This document shows, piece by piece, positions 7,944-15,240 of a stretch of DNA of 39,625 nt. Each line of letters begins with the position of its first letter. Positions within the stretch are counted from its first letter, which is position 1. The stretch comes from an uncultured Anaerolineae bacterium. Its GTDB lineage: Bacteria > Chloroflexota > Anaerolineae > Anaerolineales > Villigracilaceae. Under the pieces are notes generated by a model that saw only the letters and a program-made list of their open reading frames with translations, did no database searches and had not been told where the DNA came from. Position numbers and translations under genes: made by a program. The DNA lies in contig CAIWAX010000157.1 of NCBI GenBank assembly GCA_903910795.1, positions 1 to 39,625 of the forward strand, given 5' to 3'.

Positions 7944-8513
7944 ATGCCAATTGCCATACTTTCTGTACATGATAAAACTGGGCTGGTGGATTTTGCCAGG
8001 GGCCTGGCCGAACTGGGTTGGACGCTGCTGGCTTCGGGTGGGACGGCCCAGGCCCTGCGTGAGAATCACGTCCCTGTCCGTGAGGTGGCTGATTACACCA
8101 AATCGCCAGAAATTCTGGGCGGGCGGGTGAAAACGCTGCACCCTGCCATTCACGGCGGGCTGCTGGCGCGCCCCACGCAGGCTGACCATCTGCAATTGCT
8201 CAACCTGGGCTGGGATTATATCGATCTGGTGGCGGTCAATCTCTACCCGTTTGAACAAACCATCGCCAGACCGGGTGTAAGTTATGCTGAAGTGATCGAG
8301 AATATCGATATCGGGGGGGTGACTTTGATACGCGCGGCTGCCAAAAACCATGAAAGGGTGGGGTTGATTTGTGATCCTGCTGATTACGGAATGGTACTGG
8401 CGGAATTGCGCGGGGGCAGCCTGAGCGCTGAAACACGTAAGCGGCTGGCTATCAAGGGCTTTGCGCGCACTGCGCAGTATGATACCCGTATCCACGATTA
8501 TTTGAACAAATAA
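7944..8513 (+). CDS. purH: IMP cyclohydrolase (stand-alone PurH N-terminal domain)
   Basis: The protein closes the ring of FAICAR to IMP, the last step of de novo purine synthesis. The 189-aa protein is a complete MGS-like domain: [18 protein letters not shown] at the N-terminus, [11 protein letters not shown] phosphate-binding loop, [18 protein letters not shown] (the most diagnostic PurH motif) and [12 protein letters not shown]. It ends where bifunctional PurH would continue into the transformylase, and there is no remnant of that domain. GGAG lies 10 nt upstream of the ATG. It probably shares a transcript with the transformylase gene upstream, with a palindromic repeat in the 156-nt gap. 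Confidence 0.92.
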   Translation: MPIAILSVHDKTGLVDFARGLAELGWTLLASGGTAQALRENHVPVREVADYTKSPEILGGRVKTLHPAIHGGLLARPTQADHLQLLNLGWDYIDLVAVNLYPFEQTIARPGVSYAEVIENIDIGGVTLIRAAAKNHERVGLICDPADYGMVLAELRGGSLSAETRKRLAIKGFARTAQYDTRIHDYLNK

Positions 8514-8666
8514 ATCAAATTCCCAGGGGAACGTCGCGCTAAAGCGCCTGCCCGGCGGCATTTTGAGCTCGGGAGGTTTCTCTCTGGCGCATAGCAGCAG
8601 GTTGGGGAAAGTATTTGTTTAGTTAATATGAGGGTAGATACTCATAATTATGGCAGTTTCGACAGG

Positions 8667-8693
8667 TATAATATTGTTACTGTGGTCCACAGT
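8667..8693 (+). promoter_or_regulatory. -10 box and palindrome upstream of the pilus-like operon
   Basis: TATAAT at 8667-8672 is followed at 8679-8693 by ACTGTGG-T-CCACAGT, a perfect 7+1+7 palindrome that would overlap the transcription start. No good -35 is visible. The arrangement suggests a repressor site, or a 5' hairpin on the mRNA of the operon starting at 8759. Confidence 0.5.
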
Positions 8694-8758
8694 ATTTGTG
8701 TCCTTAGAAGCATTTCTATCCCTTTATCCAAATTTCGCCAATTTTTCTTAGCAGGGCT

Positions 8759-9991
8759 ATGGCTATTTCTATCCTTCTCGTTGATGATAGTGAAATAATG
8801 CTCAAGCTTGTTTCAAAAGCCTTGAAAGCGGAAGGTTATGAAGTCTATCCTGCTCTGAACGGGAAGGAAGCCCTGGAAACCATCCAACGTGTTGTACCCA
8901 ACCTGGTGCTGCTGGATGTTTTTTTGCCCGATATGGATGGGTACCAGATCTGTAAAACACTGCGCAGTGACCCACGTACCGCAAGAATTCCCATTATCAT
9001 GCTAACCGGTTTTAATGATCTGGATAACCGCTTGAAGGCTTTTGATGCTGGTGCGGATGATTTTATGGAGAAGCCGTTCCAGCTTGAGGAGCTGCAGGCG
9101 CGGGTTAAGGTACATTTACGCCGCGCTGCGCTGTCTGTCCCAGCCCCAGCGCCTCGCGTGGAAGTCGACATCCCGCTTTACAAAATTGCGGTCTTCTCGT
9201 TGCGCGGCGGGATTGGCGTATCTACGCTGGCGGTTAACCTCGCGACTGGGTTGTCACAGTTATGGGCCACACCCACATTGTTGATGGATCTGGCTTTGTT
9301 GAGCGGGCAGGCTGCTCTCATGTTGGATATCCCGCCTCGCAATAACTGGGCCAACCTGGGCGGCGTAAAGCCGGGAGATATCGATGCAGATATATTAGGA
9401 AAAGTGGTCATCCGTCACTCATCTGGCGTGGAGTTGCTGGCTGCGCCGCGCAAGGCCGAAGAAGCAGAGTTGATCGGTGATAAGCATGTGCATCGCGTGG
9501 TGGAGTTGTGTAAAAGCCGGTACAAATACCTGGTGATGGATTTGCCGCATGATTATTCGTTTGCAACTGTCGCCGCATTGGATGAAGCAGACAGCATTCT
9601 CTTGCTGGTTGCTCCAGACCTGGCTTCGGTGCACTGCGCTTCTAGTGCGCTCAGCACTTTCAAAGACTTGGGGTACCCGGATGAAAAAGTACAACTGGTC
9701 TTGAACTGGAACTTTAATACCAGTGGCCTGGCGCGCAAGGAAATTGAAAAGGCGCTGCAAAAACCTGTCTCTGTGGTTATCCCGAATATGCCGGATACGC
9801 TCGTGATGGCCATTACGATGGGGAAACCCGTGGTCTTGGAAACAGATAAGCCTGAAGCAGCCTTGTTTGAAGACCTGGCATATTTATGGAGCACCGAAGA
9901 ATATAAAAAGAAAGAACCGGCTGTTCCAAGTGCTGCCTGGCAGCGGGTAATGGAACGCGCCCGGCGACGACAGCAGCCAAGCAAACAATAA
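8759..9991 (+). CDS. Receiver domain fused to CpaE/TadZ-like ATPase
   Basis: This is a two-domain protein. Residues 1-120 are a response-regulator receiver: acidic pair in ILLVDDSE, phospho-acceptor Asp near residue 52 in LLDVFLPDMDG, and the conserved Lys in DFMEKPF. Residues about 138-400 are a MinD/ParA-type ATPase with a deviant Walker A (LRGGIGVSTLAVN, lacking the lysines of KGGxGKT), as in CpaE/TadZ proteins that place Tad pili at a cell pole. A later YKYLVMDLPHD segment is the Walker B-like strand. An architecture of receiver plus ATPase is normal for CpaE/TadZ. The two downstream pilin-like genes begin 9 nt after its stop and fit a role in pilus or surface-structure localisation. No CpaF ATPase, TadB/C or secretin is in the window. 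Confidence 0.85.
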   Translation: MAISILLVDDSEIMLKLVSKALKAEGYEVYPALNGKEALETIQRVVPNLVLLDVFLPDMDGYQICKTLRSDPRTARIPIIMLTGFNDLDNRLKAFDAGADDFMEKPFQLEELQARVKVHLRRAALSVPAPAPRVEVDIPLYKIAVFSLRGGIGVSTLAVNLATGLSQLWATPTLLMDLALLSGQAALMLDIPPRNNWANLGGVKPGDIDADILGKVVIRHSSGVELLAAPRKAEEAELIGDKHVHRVVELCKSRYKYLVMDLPHDYSFATVAALDEADSILLLVAPDLASVHCASSALSTFKDLGYPDEKVQLVLNWNFNTSGLARKEIEKALQKPVSVVIPNMPDTLVMAITMGKPVVLETDKPEAALFEDLAYLWSTEEYKKKEPAVPSAAWQRVMERARRRQQPSKQ

Positions 9992-10000
9992 GGAGTTCCC

Positions 10001-10714
10001 ATGAATACGAAAAAACCATCCGGACAGGGAAACATGGAATATGCTCTTATATTGTTGTTGATCGCGGTGGCTGCGATTATGATCATGCAAATCACGGGGG
10101 TTTCAGTTGAGAGTGTTTTCTGTCGTGTGGCAGGCGGACTGGGCGCCAAAAACTGCGGCTCGTCTACCATCTGCCAGGATGATTTCACTGACTTGAGCGG
10201 TTCGCTGGTTAAAAGTGGCACCTGGACTGTTTCGAATGGTCAGCTTTGCAACAGCGGCGGCGGTGGCATGGTATACAATAAATGTTCCATGGGAAACGGT
10301 AGTCTTCCTACTAACGATTACACAGCGTCGCTCAACGTGGCAAATTTGACAGCCGGCAACGGGTATGGGATTTACTTTCACGCCACGGATACTGGATCAG
10401 GGATCAACGGTTATGCTTTCCAATACGACCCCGGGCTGGGTGGGTTTGTGATTCGCAAATGGGTGAATGGATCCGAAATCTTTAATCCTGTCTTGGCTGT
10501 GGCTTACGTTTCCAACTATAACTGGTACTCGCAACCTCACAACCTGACTGTAAAAGTAGTTGGTAATACTTTCATAGGTTATGTGGATGGTCAGCAAGTT
10601 TTGACTGGAACGGATCCAAACAACACCTACCCCAGCGGAGGTTCTGCCATCCGTACTTGGGACAGCACGAATCTGTGTGTTGATCAGTTCACACTGAGCC
10701 CTAACTCGCCCTAG
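10001..10714 (+). CDS. Pilin-like N-terminus fused to LamG-like secreted domain (paralogue 1)
   Basis: Residues 1-30 resemble a prepilin/class III-type signal: a short basic start, QGNMEYALILLL with the Glu-Tyr pair of Flp-like pilins, then a hydrophobic helix. The remaining about 190 residues are a Cys-containing, Gly/Asn/Tyr-rich beta domain with motifs such as DDFTDLSGSL, GNGYGIYFHA and VDGQQVLTGTD. These resemble LamG/concanavalin-like or DUF1080-type glycan-binding folds; this assignment is by pattern, not by search. Flp pilins are normally about 60 aa, so a 237-aa fusion is unusual. AAGGAG precedes the ATG. The next gene is a clear paralogue, suggesting a two-component filament or two decorated pseudopilins. 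Confidence 0.75.
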   Translation: MNTKKPSGQGNMEYALILLLIAVAAIMIMQITGVSVESVFCRVAGGLGAKNCGSSTICQDDFTDLSGSLVKSGTWTVSNGQLCNSGGGGMVYNKCSMGNGSLPTNDYTASLNVANLTAGNGYGIYFHATDTGSGINGYAFQYDPGLGGFVIRKWVNGSEIFNPVLAVAYVSNYNWYSQPHNLTVKVVGNTFIGYVDGQQVLTGTDPNNTYPSGGSAIRTWDSTNLCVDQFTLSPNSP

Positions 10715-10722
10715 GATTTTTG

Positions 10723-11439
10723 ATGAAAAGAAAGAGGCAGGCTGCACAGGGTAGCTTGGAGTACGCCTTGATATTACTGCTGATTGCGGTAGCTGCTATC
10801 ATTACCATGCAAATCATGGGGATTTCAGTACAGAGTGTTTACTGTCGTGTGGCTGGCGGATTGGGCGTCTCAAACTGTGCAGCCTCCGCCATTTGCCAGG
10901 ATGATTTCAACAATATTTCAAATGAACTCTTGAAGTATGGCACATGGCAATTTACCAACGGACAGATTTGCAATATTAACAACAATTATACCGGCGGGAT
11001 GTTGTATAACAAATGCTCGATGAACGGCAGCCTGTCCACCAGTGACTATACGGCATCCTTGAATGGAGCGGATTTGGCATCCGGGAACGGCTATGGAATA
11101 ATGTTCCGCACCTCAGATACAGGTTCTGGACTGAATGGGTATGCTTTTCAGTATGATCCCGGACTGGGTGGGTTTGTGATGCGCAAGTGGGTCAATGGGG
11201 CTGAAATCACTCCGCCGCTGGCCCAGAAATCTTATTCCGGTTACAACTGGTATGCTCAGACCCATAATCTCTCGGTCAAAGTGGTTGGAAACACATTTAC
11301 CGGTTATGTGGATGGCCAGGTGGTGCTGACCGGTACGGATCCAAACAATACCTATCCCAGCGGTGGCACAGCGATAAGAACCTGGGATAGCACCAATGTT
11401 TGTATAGATCAGTTCACATTAAACTCCAATACCCCTTGA
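10723..11439 (+). CDS. Pilin-like N-terminus fused to LamG-like secreted domain (paralogue 2)
   Basis: This is a close tandem paralogue of the preceding gene with the same architecture: basic N-terminus, AAQGSLEYALILLL pilin-type segment (here matching the Q-G-S-L-E-Y form often seen in class III signal peptides), CRVAGGLG hinge, and a LamG-like beta domain (YAFQYDPGLGGFV and VDGQVVLTGTDPNN shared with the paralogue). The Cys positions CRVAGGLG...C...ICQDDF are conserved between the two copies, consistent with disulphides in an exported domain. ATG at 10723 is preferred over the TTG at 10720; AGGA overlaps the upstream stop region. It is part of an operon with the CpaE-like gene. Confidence 0.75.
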   Translation: MKRKRQAAQGSLEYALILLLIAVAAIITMQIMGISVQSVYCRVAGGLGVSNCAASAICQDDFNNISNELLKYGTWQFTNGQICNINNNYTGGMLYNKCSMNGSLSTSDYTASLNGADLASGNGYGIMFRTSDTGSGLNGYAFQYDPGLGGFVMRKWVNGAEITPPLAQKSYSGYNWYAQTHNLSVKVVGNTFTGYVDGQVVLTGTDPNNTYPSGGTAIRTWDSTNVCIDQFTLNSNTP

Positions 11440-11449
11440 GGAAAAAACT

Positions 11450-11881
11450 ATGTCATTCGAAAAACCGCCTTCGTTGGATGATAATTTTTCGGCCACACCT
11501 GATCACGTAAGCGAGGCGACCCCCCAACAGAAACGAGTACGCATGCTGACTATCAGCCTTGCGGTACTTGTAATTATTCTTTTTATGGTAAATCTGTGGC
11601 AAAGCGATCTTTCGGCTTCCCTGCGCGGGATGGGGACTGTGCGTGGGGTGGCAATTGATGTGAATGGGCAGCCGTTTGCCGGTCAGATTTTTGTGGAGGG
11701 AACAAATTTGATCGCTCATCCCAACGCGGATGGGTCTTTTGAAGTAAAAAATGTTCCGGCCGGCAAGCGATTGATCGTTGTGGCCGATTCTTTGAGTGGG
11801 CGGGAATTTCCTGTACAGGTTATAGCCGGGCAGGTGACAGATATCGGCAAGGTTGTGTTTAAATCAACCGCGACGCCTTGA
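11450..11881 (+). CDS. Membrane-anchored carboxypeptidase-regulatory-like domain protein
   Basis: This small protein (143 aa) has a charged cytoplasmic N-terminus of about 30 residues, one membrane helix (MLTISLAVLVIILFMVNLW) and an external beta-sandwich domain. The external part (VRGVAIDVNGQPFAGQIFVEG...NADGSFEVKNVPAGKRLIVV) matches the pattern of carboxypeptidase-regulatory-like/CarboxypepD_reg domains, common as structural modules in surface proteins. Its Shine-Dalgarno (GAGGAAAA) overlaps the stop of the pilin-like gene, so it belongs to the same operon. A role as an accessory or anchoring subunit of the putative filament is inferred only from context. Confidence 0.7.
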   Translation: MSFEKPPSLDDNFSATPDHVSEATPQQKRVRMLTISLAVLVIILFMVNLWQSDLSASLRGMGTVRGVAIDVNGQPFAGQIFVEGTNLIAHPNADGSFEVKNVPAGKRLIVVADSLSGREFPVQVIAGQVTDIGKVVFKSTATP

Positions 11882-11975
11882 TATTTCAATAATTTGCACA
11901 AGAACAGCTCAGCGTGAATTTAACAGACATGGTGGTTGACTTTTTCGAAAATTGAACCGAAATTGAATTTTTCGG

Positions 11976-11990
11976 GTTGTAAATTACAAC
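11976..11990. promoter_or_regulatory. 15-nt palindrome upstream of degV-like gene
   Basis: GTTGTAA-A-TTACAAC is a perfect 7+1+7 palindrome ending 21 nt before the DegV start. A second small inverted repeat, CCGAAA...TTTCGG (11957-11975), lies directly before it. TTGACT at 11936-11941 could be a -35, but the matching -10 is poor. It is a possible operator. Confidence 0.4.
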
Positions 11991-12011
11991 CTTTCGCCCC
12001 AAGGAGAAACC

Positions 12012-12866
12012 ATGTCCAAAGTAGCCGTTGTTACAGATAGCAGTGCGTACATCCCCGATGAATTATGTAAAAGCCTGAATATCAGCGTTGTGCCCCTTTC
12101 GGTTATTTGGGGAGGGGAATCCTATTTCGATGGGCTGACGATCAAACCCAGCGAATTCTATACGCGCCTGAAAACCGCCAAAGTCATGCCGTCCACCTCC
12201 CAGGCAAGCCCGGTAGATATGCACAGGACCTTTTCTGGCTTGCTCGAACAGGGTTACGACATCATGGGGATTTTTATCTCCCAGAAGCTTTCGGGTACCC
12301 TGGCATCCGCTTTCCAGGCGCGCGAAGAACTTGTTTCAGCCAGAGACCGGATTTTCCTGTTTGATAGTGAGACTATTTCGATGGCGCTTGGTTTTCAGAC
12401 GCTTTTGGTGGCGCGGGCGGCCCAGGAGGGGGCTTCCCTGGCCGAATGCCAAAAGCTGGCGGAACAGATCATGCCCAACACAGGTGTGTATTTCGCGGTC
12501 GAAACTCTTGAGTTTTTGCATCGCGGTGGGCGGATCGGTGGCGCACAATGGCTATTGGGACAGGCACTTAACATGAAACCCATCCTGACGATTAAGGCTG
12601 GCATCGTGGATTCGGCTGACCGGGTGCGTACAACCAGCAAAGCGCTGGATCGGGTGATTGACCTGGTAGCTGAGAAGTGCGCCGGTAAATCAAATATTCG
12701 ACTGGCAACCCTACATGCCAATTCAGAAGCCAACGCCAGGTCGGTGCTCGAAACCGCCAGTGCAAAATTAGGGTCAGTGGAATCCATATTCTCTGAAGTC
12801 AGCCCGGCTATTGGAACGCACACTGGCCCTGGCACAGTCGGCCTGGCCTACTGCGTCGGCTTCTAA
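12012..12866 (+). CDS. DegV family fatty-acid-binding protein
   Basis: DegV proteins (FakB-like) bind a fatty acid. With a FakA kinase they can deliver acyl groups for phosphorylation and phospholipid synthesis. The 284-aa length and motifs fit the full family: VVTDSSAYIPDELC at the N-terminus, PSTSQASPVDMHRTF, the ISQKLSGTLASAFQAR loop, LEFLHRGGRIGGAQWLLG and the C-terminal GTHTGPGTVGLAY that contacts the carboxylate. AAGGAGA lies at ideal distance from the ATG. It is a single gene with its own terminator; no fakA kinase is adjacent. Confidence 0.93.
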   Translation: MSKVAVVTDSSAYIPDELCKSLNISVVPLSVIWGGESYFDGLTIKPSEFYTRLKTAKVMPSTSQASPVDMHRTFSGLLEQGYDIMGIFISQKLSGTLASAFQAREELVSARDRIFLFDSETISMALGFQTLLVARAAQEGASLAECQKLAEQIMPNTGVYFAVETLEFLHRGGRIGGAQWLLGQALNMKPILTIKAGIVDSADRVRTTSKALDRVIDLVAEKCAGKSNIRLATLHANSEANARSVLETASAKLGSVESIFSEVSPAIGTHTGPGTVGLAYCVGF

Positions 12867-12911
12867 AGTTCTCCGGAACTGGCGCATTTTCAACGCCAAA
12901 CCTGAATATTT

Positions 12912-12953
12912 CACCCAGGCTGAGCCCAATTTGGGGCAACCTGGGTGTTTTTT
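12912..12953 (+). terminator. Rho-independent terminator after degV-like gene
   Basis: CACCCAGG (12912-12919) pairs with CCTGGGTG (12940-12947). A nested GCCC/GGGC pairing lies inside the loop and TTTTTT follows. It is 46 nt after the DegV stop. Confidence 0.85.
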
Positions 12954-13064
12954 GTGATGAGAAGCACGAGCGTGGGCGTATCGACGGTATATCGACGGAG
13001 AAAAGGTGGTTTAAGACCCTGCCCTGTGGCTGTGGAGCATACTATATTTGTCTTGGAGCAAAGT

Positions 13065-13092
13065 TTGAAGACGGCTGTTCAGAAAGCATAAT
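13065..13092 (+). promoter_or_regulatory. Possible promoter of the MNT-domain gene
   Basis: TTGAAG (13065-13070) and CATAAT (13087-13092) are separated by 16 bp, about 70 nt before the gene. Further upstream TATCGACGG occurs twice (12979-12987 and 12990-12998), phased by 11 bp, a possible tandem protein-binding site. Confidence 0.35.
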
Positions 13093-13160
13093 AACCATGC
13101 CGTCAACCAACACTGGCAGAACGATCCTGTTCGCCAGACTAATCCCAGGAAAGGTAGCGC

Positions 13161-13454
13161 ATGAAACGTAACGAGGCAATCCGTATTTTGTGTGAACAGA
13201 AAAAAGAGTTAATGGAAAAGTACCATGTCATTTCGCTTTCTCTTTTTGGTTCTGTTGCGCGCGATGAAGCCCGTCCCGACAGTGATGTCAATCTACTTGT
13301 GAAATTTGCCCGACCGACCGGTTTGTTCCAGTTTTTAGATATGAAAAAACGGTTGGAGGCGCTGTTCGGATGTAAGGTCGATATGGGCAAGCCGCATTCC
13401 CTGCGGCCGCAGGTTAAAGACAGGGTGCTGCGGGAAGCCATTCGCGTTTTTTAG
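13161..13454 (+). CDS. Small MNT-type nucleotidyltransferase domain protein
   Basis: This 97-aa protein has the minimal nucleotidyltransferase fold found in MntA-type antitoxins (HEPN/MNT modules). The GS loop is intact (LFGSVARDEARPDSD), and the third acidic position is present in KVDMG. However, the usual D-x-D of this family reads SDVNLLVKF, with Asn replacing the second catalytic Asp. In active members this pair coordinates Mg-ATP, so catalytic competence is doubtful. No HEPN partner follows; the gene is directly followed by a terminator and convergent helicase genes. AGGAAAGG provides a good ribosome-binding site. It could be an orphan antitoxin remnant or a non-catalytic nucleotide binder. 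Confidence 0.8.
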   Translation: MKRNEAIRILCEQKKELMEKYHVISLSLFGSVARDEARPDSDVNLLVKFARPTGLFQFLDMKKRLEALFGCKVDMGKPHSLRPQVKDRVLREAIRVF

Positions 13455-13533
13455 CAAATGGCAAATCAACCCGGGATTATCCCAGCGTGGGGGATTTTGA
13501 GGAGACGTGACAGATAAAAAGTGAATCAAAGAG

Positions 13534-13559
13534 AACGCCCCGGAAATCGGGGCGTTTTT
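13534..13559. terminator. Terminator between convergent genes
   Basis: AACGCCCCG-GAAAT-CGGGGCGTT forms a perfect 9-bp stem followed on the + strand by a T-run (13555-13559). On the - strand the flank is less T-rich. It sits between the MNT gene (+) and the end of the XPB operon (-) and probably serves both. Confidence 0.8.
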
Positions 13560-13560
13560 G

Positions 13561-15240
13561 TCATAGCACTTCATTCTCGTATAGGATCTCGTATTTATAG
13601 CCCTGTTCGGTCAGGAATCTTTGCCGGTTGGCGGCGAAGGTCTGGTCAACCGTTTCGCGAGTGACGACCGTGTAGAAATGGGCGATGGCCCCATCGCTCT
13701 TGGGGCGCAGGATGCGTCCGAGGCGCTGGGCTTCTTCCTGGCGGCTGCCAAATGTCCCGGAAATTTCGATGGCAACGCTGGCATCCGGCAGGTCAATGCT
13801 GAAATTGGCGACCTTGGAAACCACCAGGATTTTCACCTGTCCGGTACGGAATTGTTCATAGAGTTTTTCTCGTTCTCGCACAGGGGTCTGTCCATTAATG
13901 AGCGGGGCCTGTATAAGCGTGGCGACTTCATCCAATTGGTCGAGGAACATGCCGATTACCAGTATGTTTTCACCGATGTGTCGTTCCAGGATGGCCTGCA
14001 TCACAGGGAGCTTGCGCGGGTTGTGCGCCGCTATCGAGTATTTCTCACGCTGCGCTGCTGTAGCGTACTCCATGCGGGCGCTTTCTGCCAGCGGCACGCG
14101 GATTTCATGACAAATGGCGGTAGCGATCCAGCCTTGCTTTTCCAAATCCCGCCACGGCACATTATATTTCTGCGGCCCAATCAGCGAGAAAACATCGCCT
14201 TCCATGCCATCTTCACGCACCAGCGTGGCGGTCAGCCCCAATCTGCGGCGGGCCTGAATTTCAGCGGTGATACGAAAAACGGGGGCGGGGAGCAGGTGGA
14301 CTTCATCATAGATGATCAAGCCCCAGTTGCGGGCGCTGAATAAGCCAAAATGCGGGTACTCATCAGCGGAGCCTCGTTTGCGATAGGTGAGGATCTGATA
14401 CGTGCTGACCGTGACAGGCCGGATATCTTTTTGTAAGCCCGAATATTCCCCCACCATATCTTCTGTCAGCGAGGTTTTATCCACCAGCTCGCTCATCCAT
14501 TGGCGGACGGCCACGGTGTTGGGAGTTAGAATCAACGTGGAAGTCTGTAACTGCGCCATGGTAGCCATACCCACAATGGTTTTTCCGGCACCGCAAGGCA
14601 GCACAATCACCCCACTGCCGCCGCTCGCCGCGCCGCCCGCGTGAAAGACTTCCGCAGACTCTTCCTGGTAGTGCCGCAAATGGAAAGGTTTCCCAGCGGT
14701 TGTTAACATGCGCAGCGAAATCGGTAAATCTTCACCCGCCACGTAACCGGCCAGATCTTCGGCGGGATAGCCGATTTGCAGCAGGGCCTGCTTCAGGTGC
14801 CCGCGCCGGCCAGGAGCTACCAGCGCGCGATGCTCATCCAGCCGCCCGTGCAGGTAGCGCGCGGTGGCTTTATGGGTTTGGATTTCCACCATCAAGGTAG
14901 TGTCTTCGCTGGTCACGATCAGGTTTTCGCCTTCGCGAATAAGTTTGACGCGCCCATAACGACCGATATATTCATCGATATCGCGCACCACGTTGGATGG
15001 CAATCCGTATTTGGAAAAATCCTCCAACTGTGCCAAAATCTCGGCGGCGGTCAGCCCGGATGAGGCCGCGTTCCACAGCGAAAGCGGCGTAATGCGGTAG
15101 GTATGGATGTATTCGGGGGATTTTTCCAATTCAGCAAAACGCGCCAGCGCATCGCGTGCGGCTTCGTAGCGCTCGTTTTGAACTTCGAGCAACAGACTTT
15201 TATCACCCTGAACGATCAATGGGTTAGATGGTGATGGCAT
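13561..15240 (-). CDS. XPB/ERCC3-type DNA helicase
   Basis: This is a superfamily 2 DNA translocase/helicase of the XPB family (559 aa), related to the TFIIH opening motor and to mycobacterial and archaeal XPB. An N-terminal region (residues 1-180) with the XPB damage-recognition-type fold precedes helicase domain 1: Walker A LPCGAGKT at 214-221, DEVH box at 312-315, GLTATLVREDG with the XPB-specific R-E-D motif near 342-344. Domain 2 ends in EAQRLGRILRPK (motif VI). All motifs look intact. ATG overlaps the TAA of the upstream partner by 1 nt (TAATG), so translation is coupled. Possible roles are repair, transcription-linked DNA opening or defence; no Bax1 nuclease is adjacent. Confidence 0.93.
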   Translation of the reverse strand: MPSPSNPLIVQGDKSLLLEVQNERYEAARDALARFAELEKSPEYIHTYRITPLSLWNAASSGLTAAEILAQLEDFSKYGLPSNVVRDIDEYIGRYGRVKLIREGENLIVTSEDTTLMVEIQTHKATARYLHGRLDEHRALVAPGRRGHLKQALLQIGYPAEDLAGYVAGEDLPISLRMLTTAGKPFHLRHYQEESAEVFHAGGAASGGSGVIVLPCGAGKTIVGMATMAQLQTSTLILTPNTVAVRQWMSELVDKTSLTEDMVGEYSGLQKDIRPVTVSTYQILTYRKRGSADEYPHFGLFSARNWGLIIYDEVHLLPAPVFRITAEIQARRRLGLTATLVREDGMEGDVFSLIGPQKYNVPWRDLEKQGWIATAICHEIRVPLAESARMEYATAAQREKYSIAAHNPRKLPVMQAILERHIGENILVIGMFLDQLDEVATLIQAPLINGQTPVREREKLYEQFRTGQVKILVVSKVANFSIDLPDASVAIEISGTFGSRQEEAQRLGRILRPKSDGAIAHFYTVVTRETVDQTFAANRQRFLTEQGYKYEILYENEVL

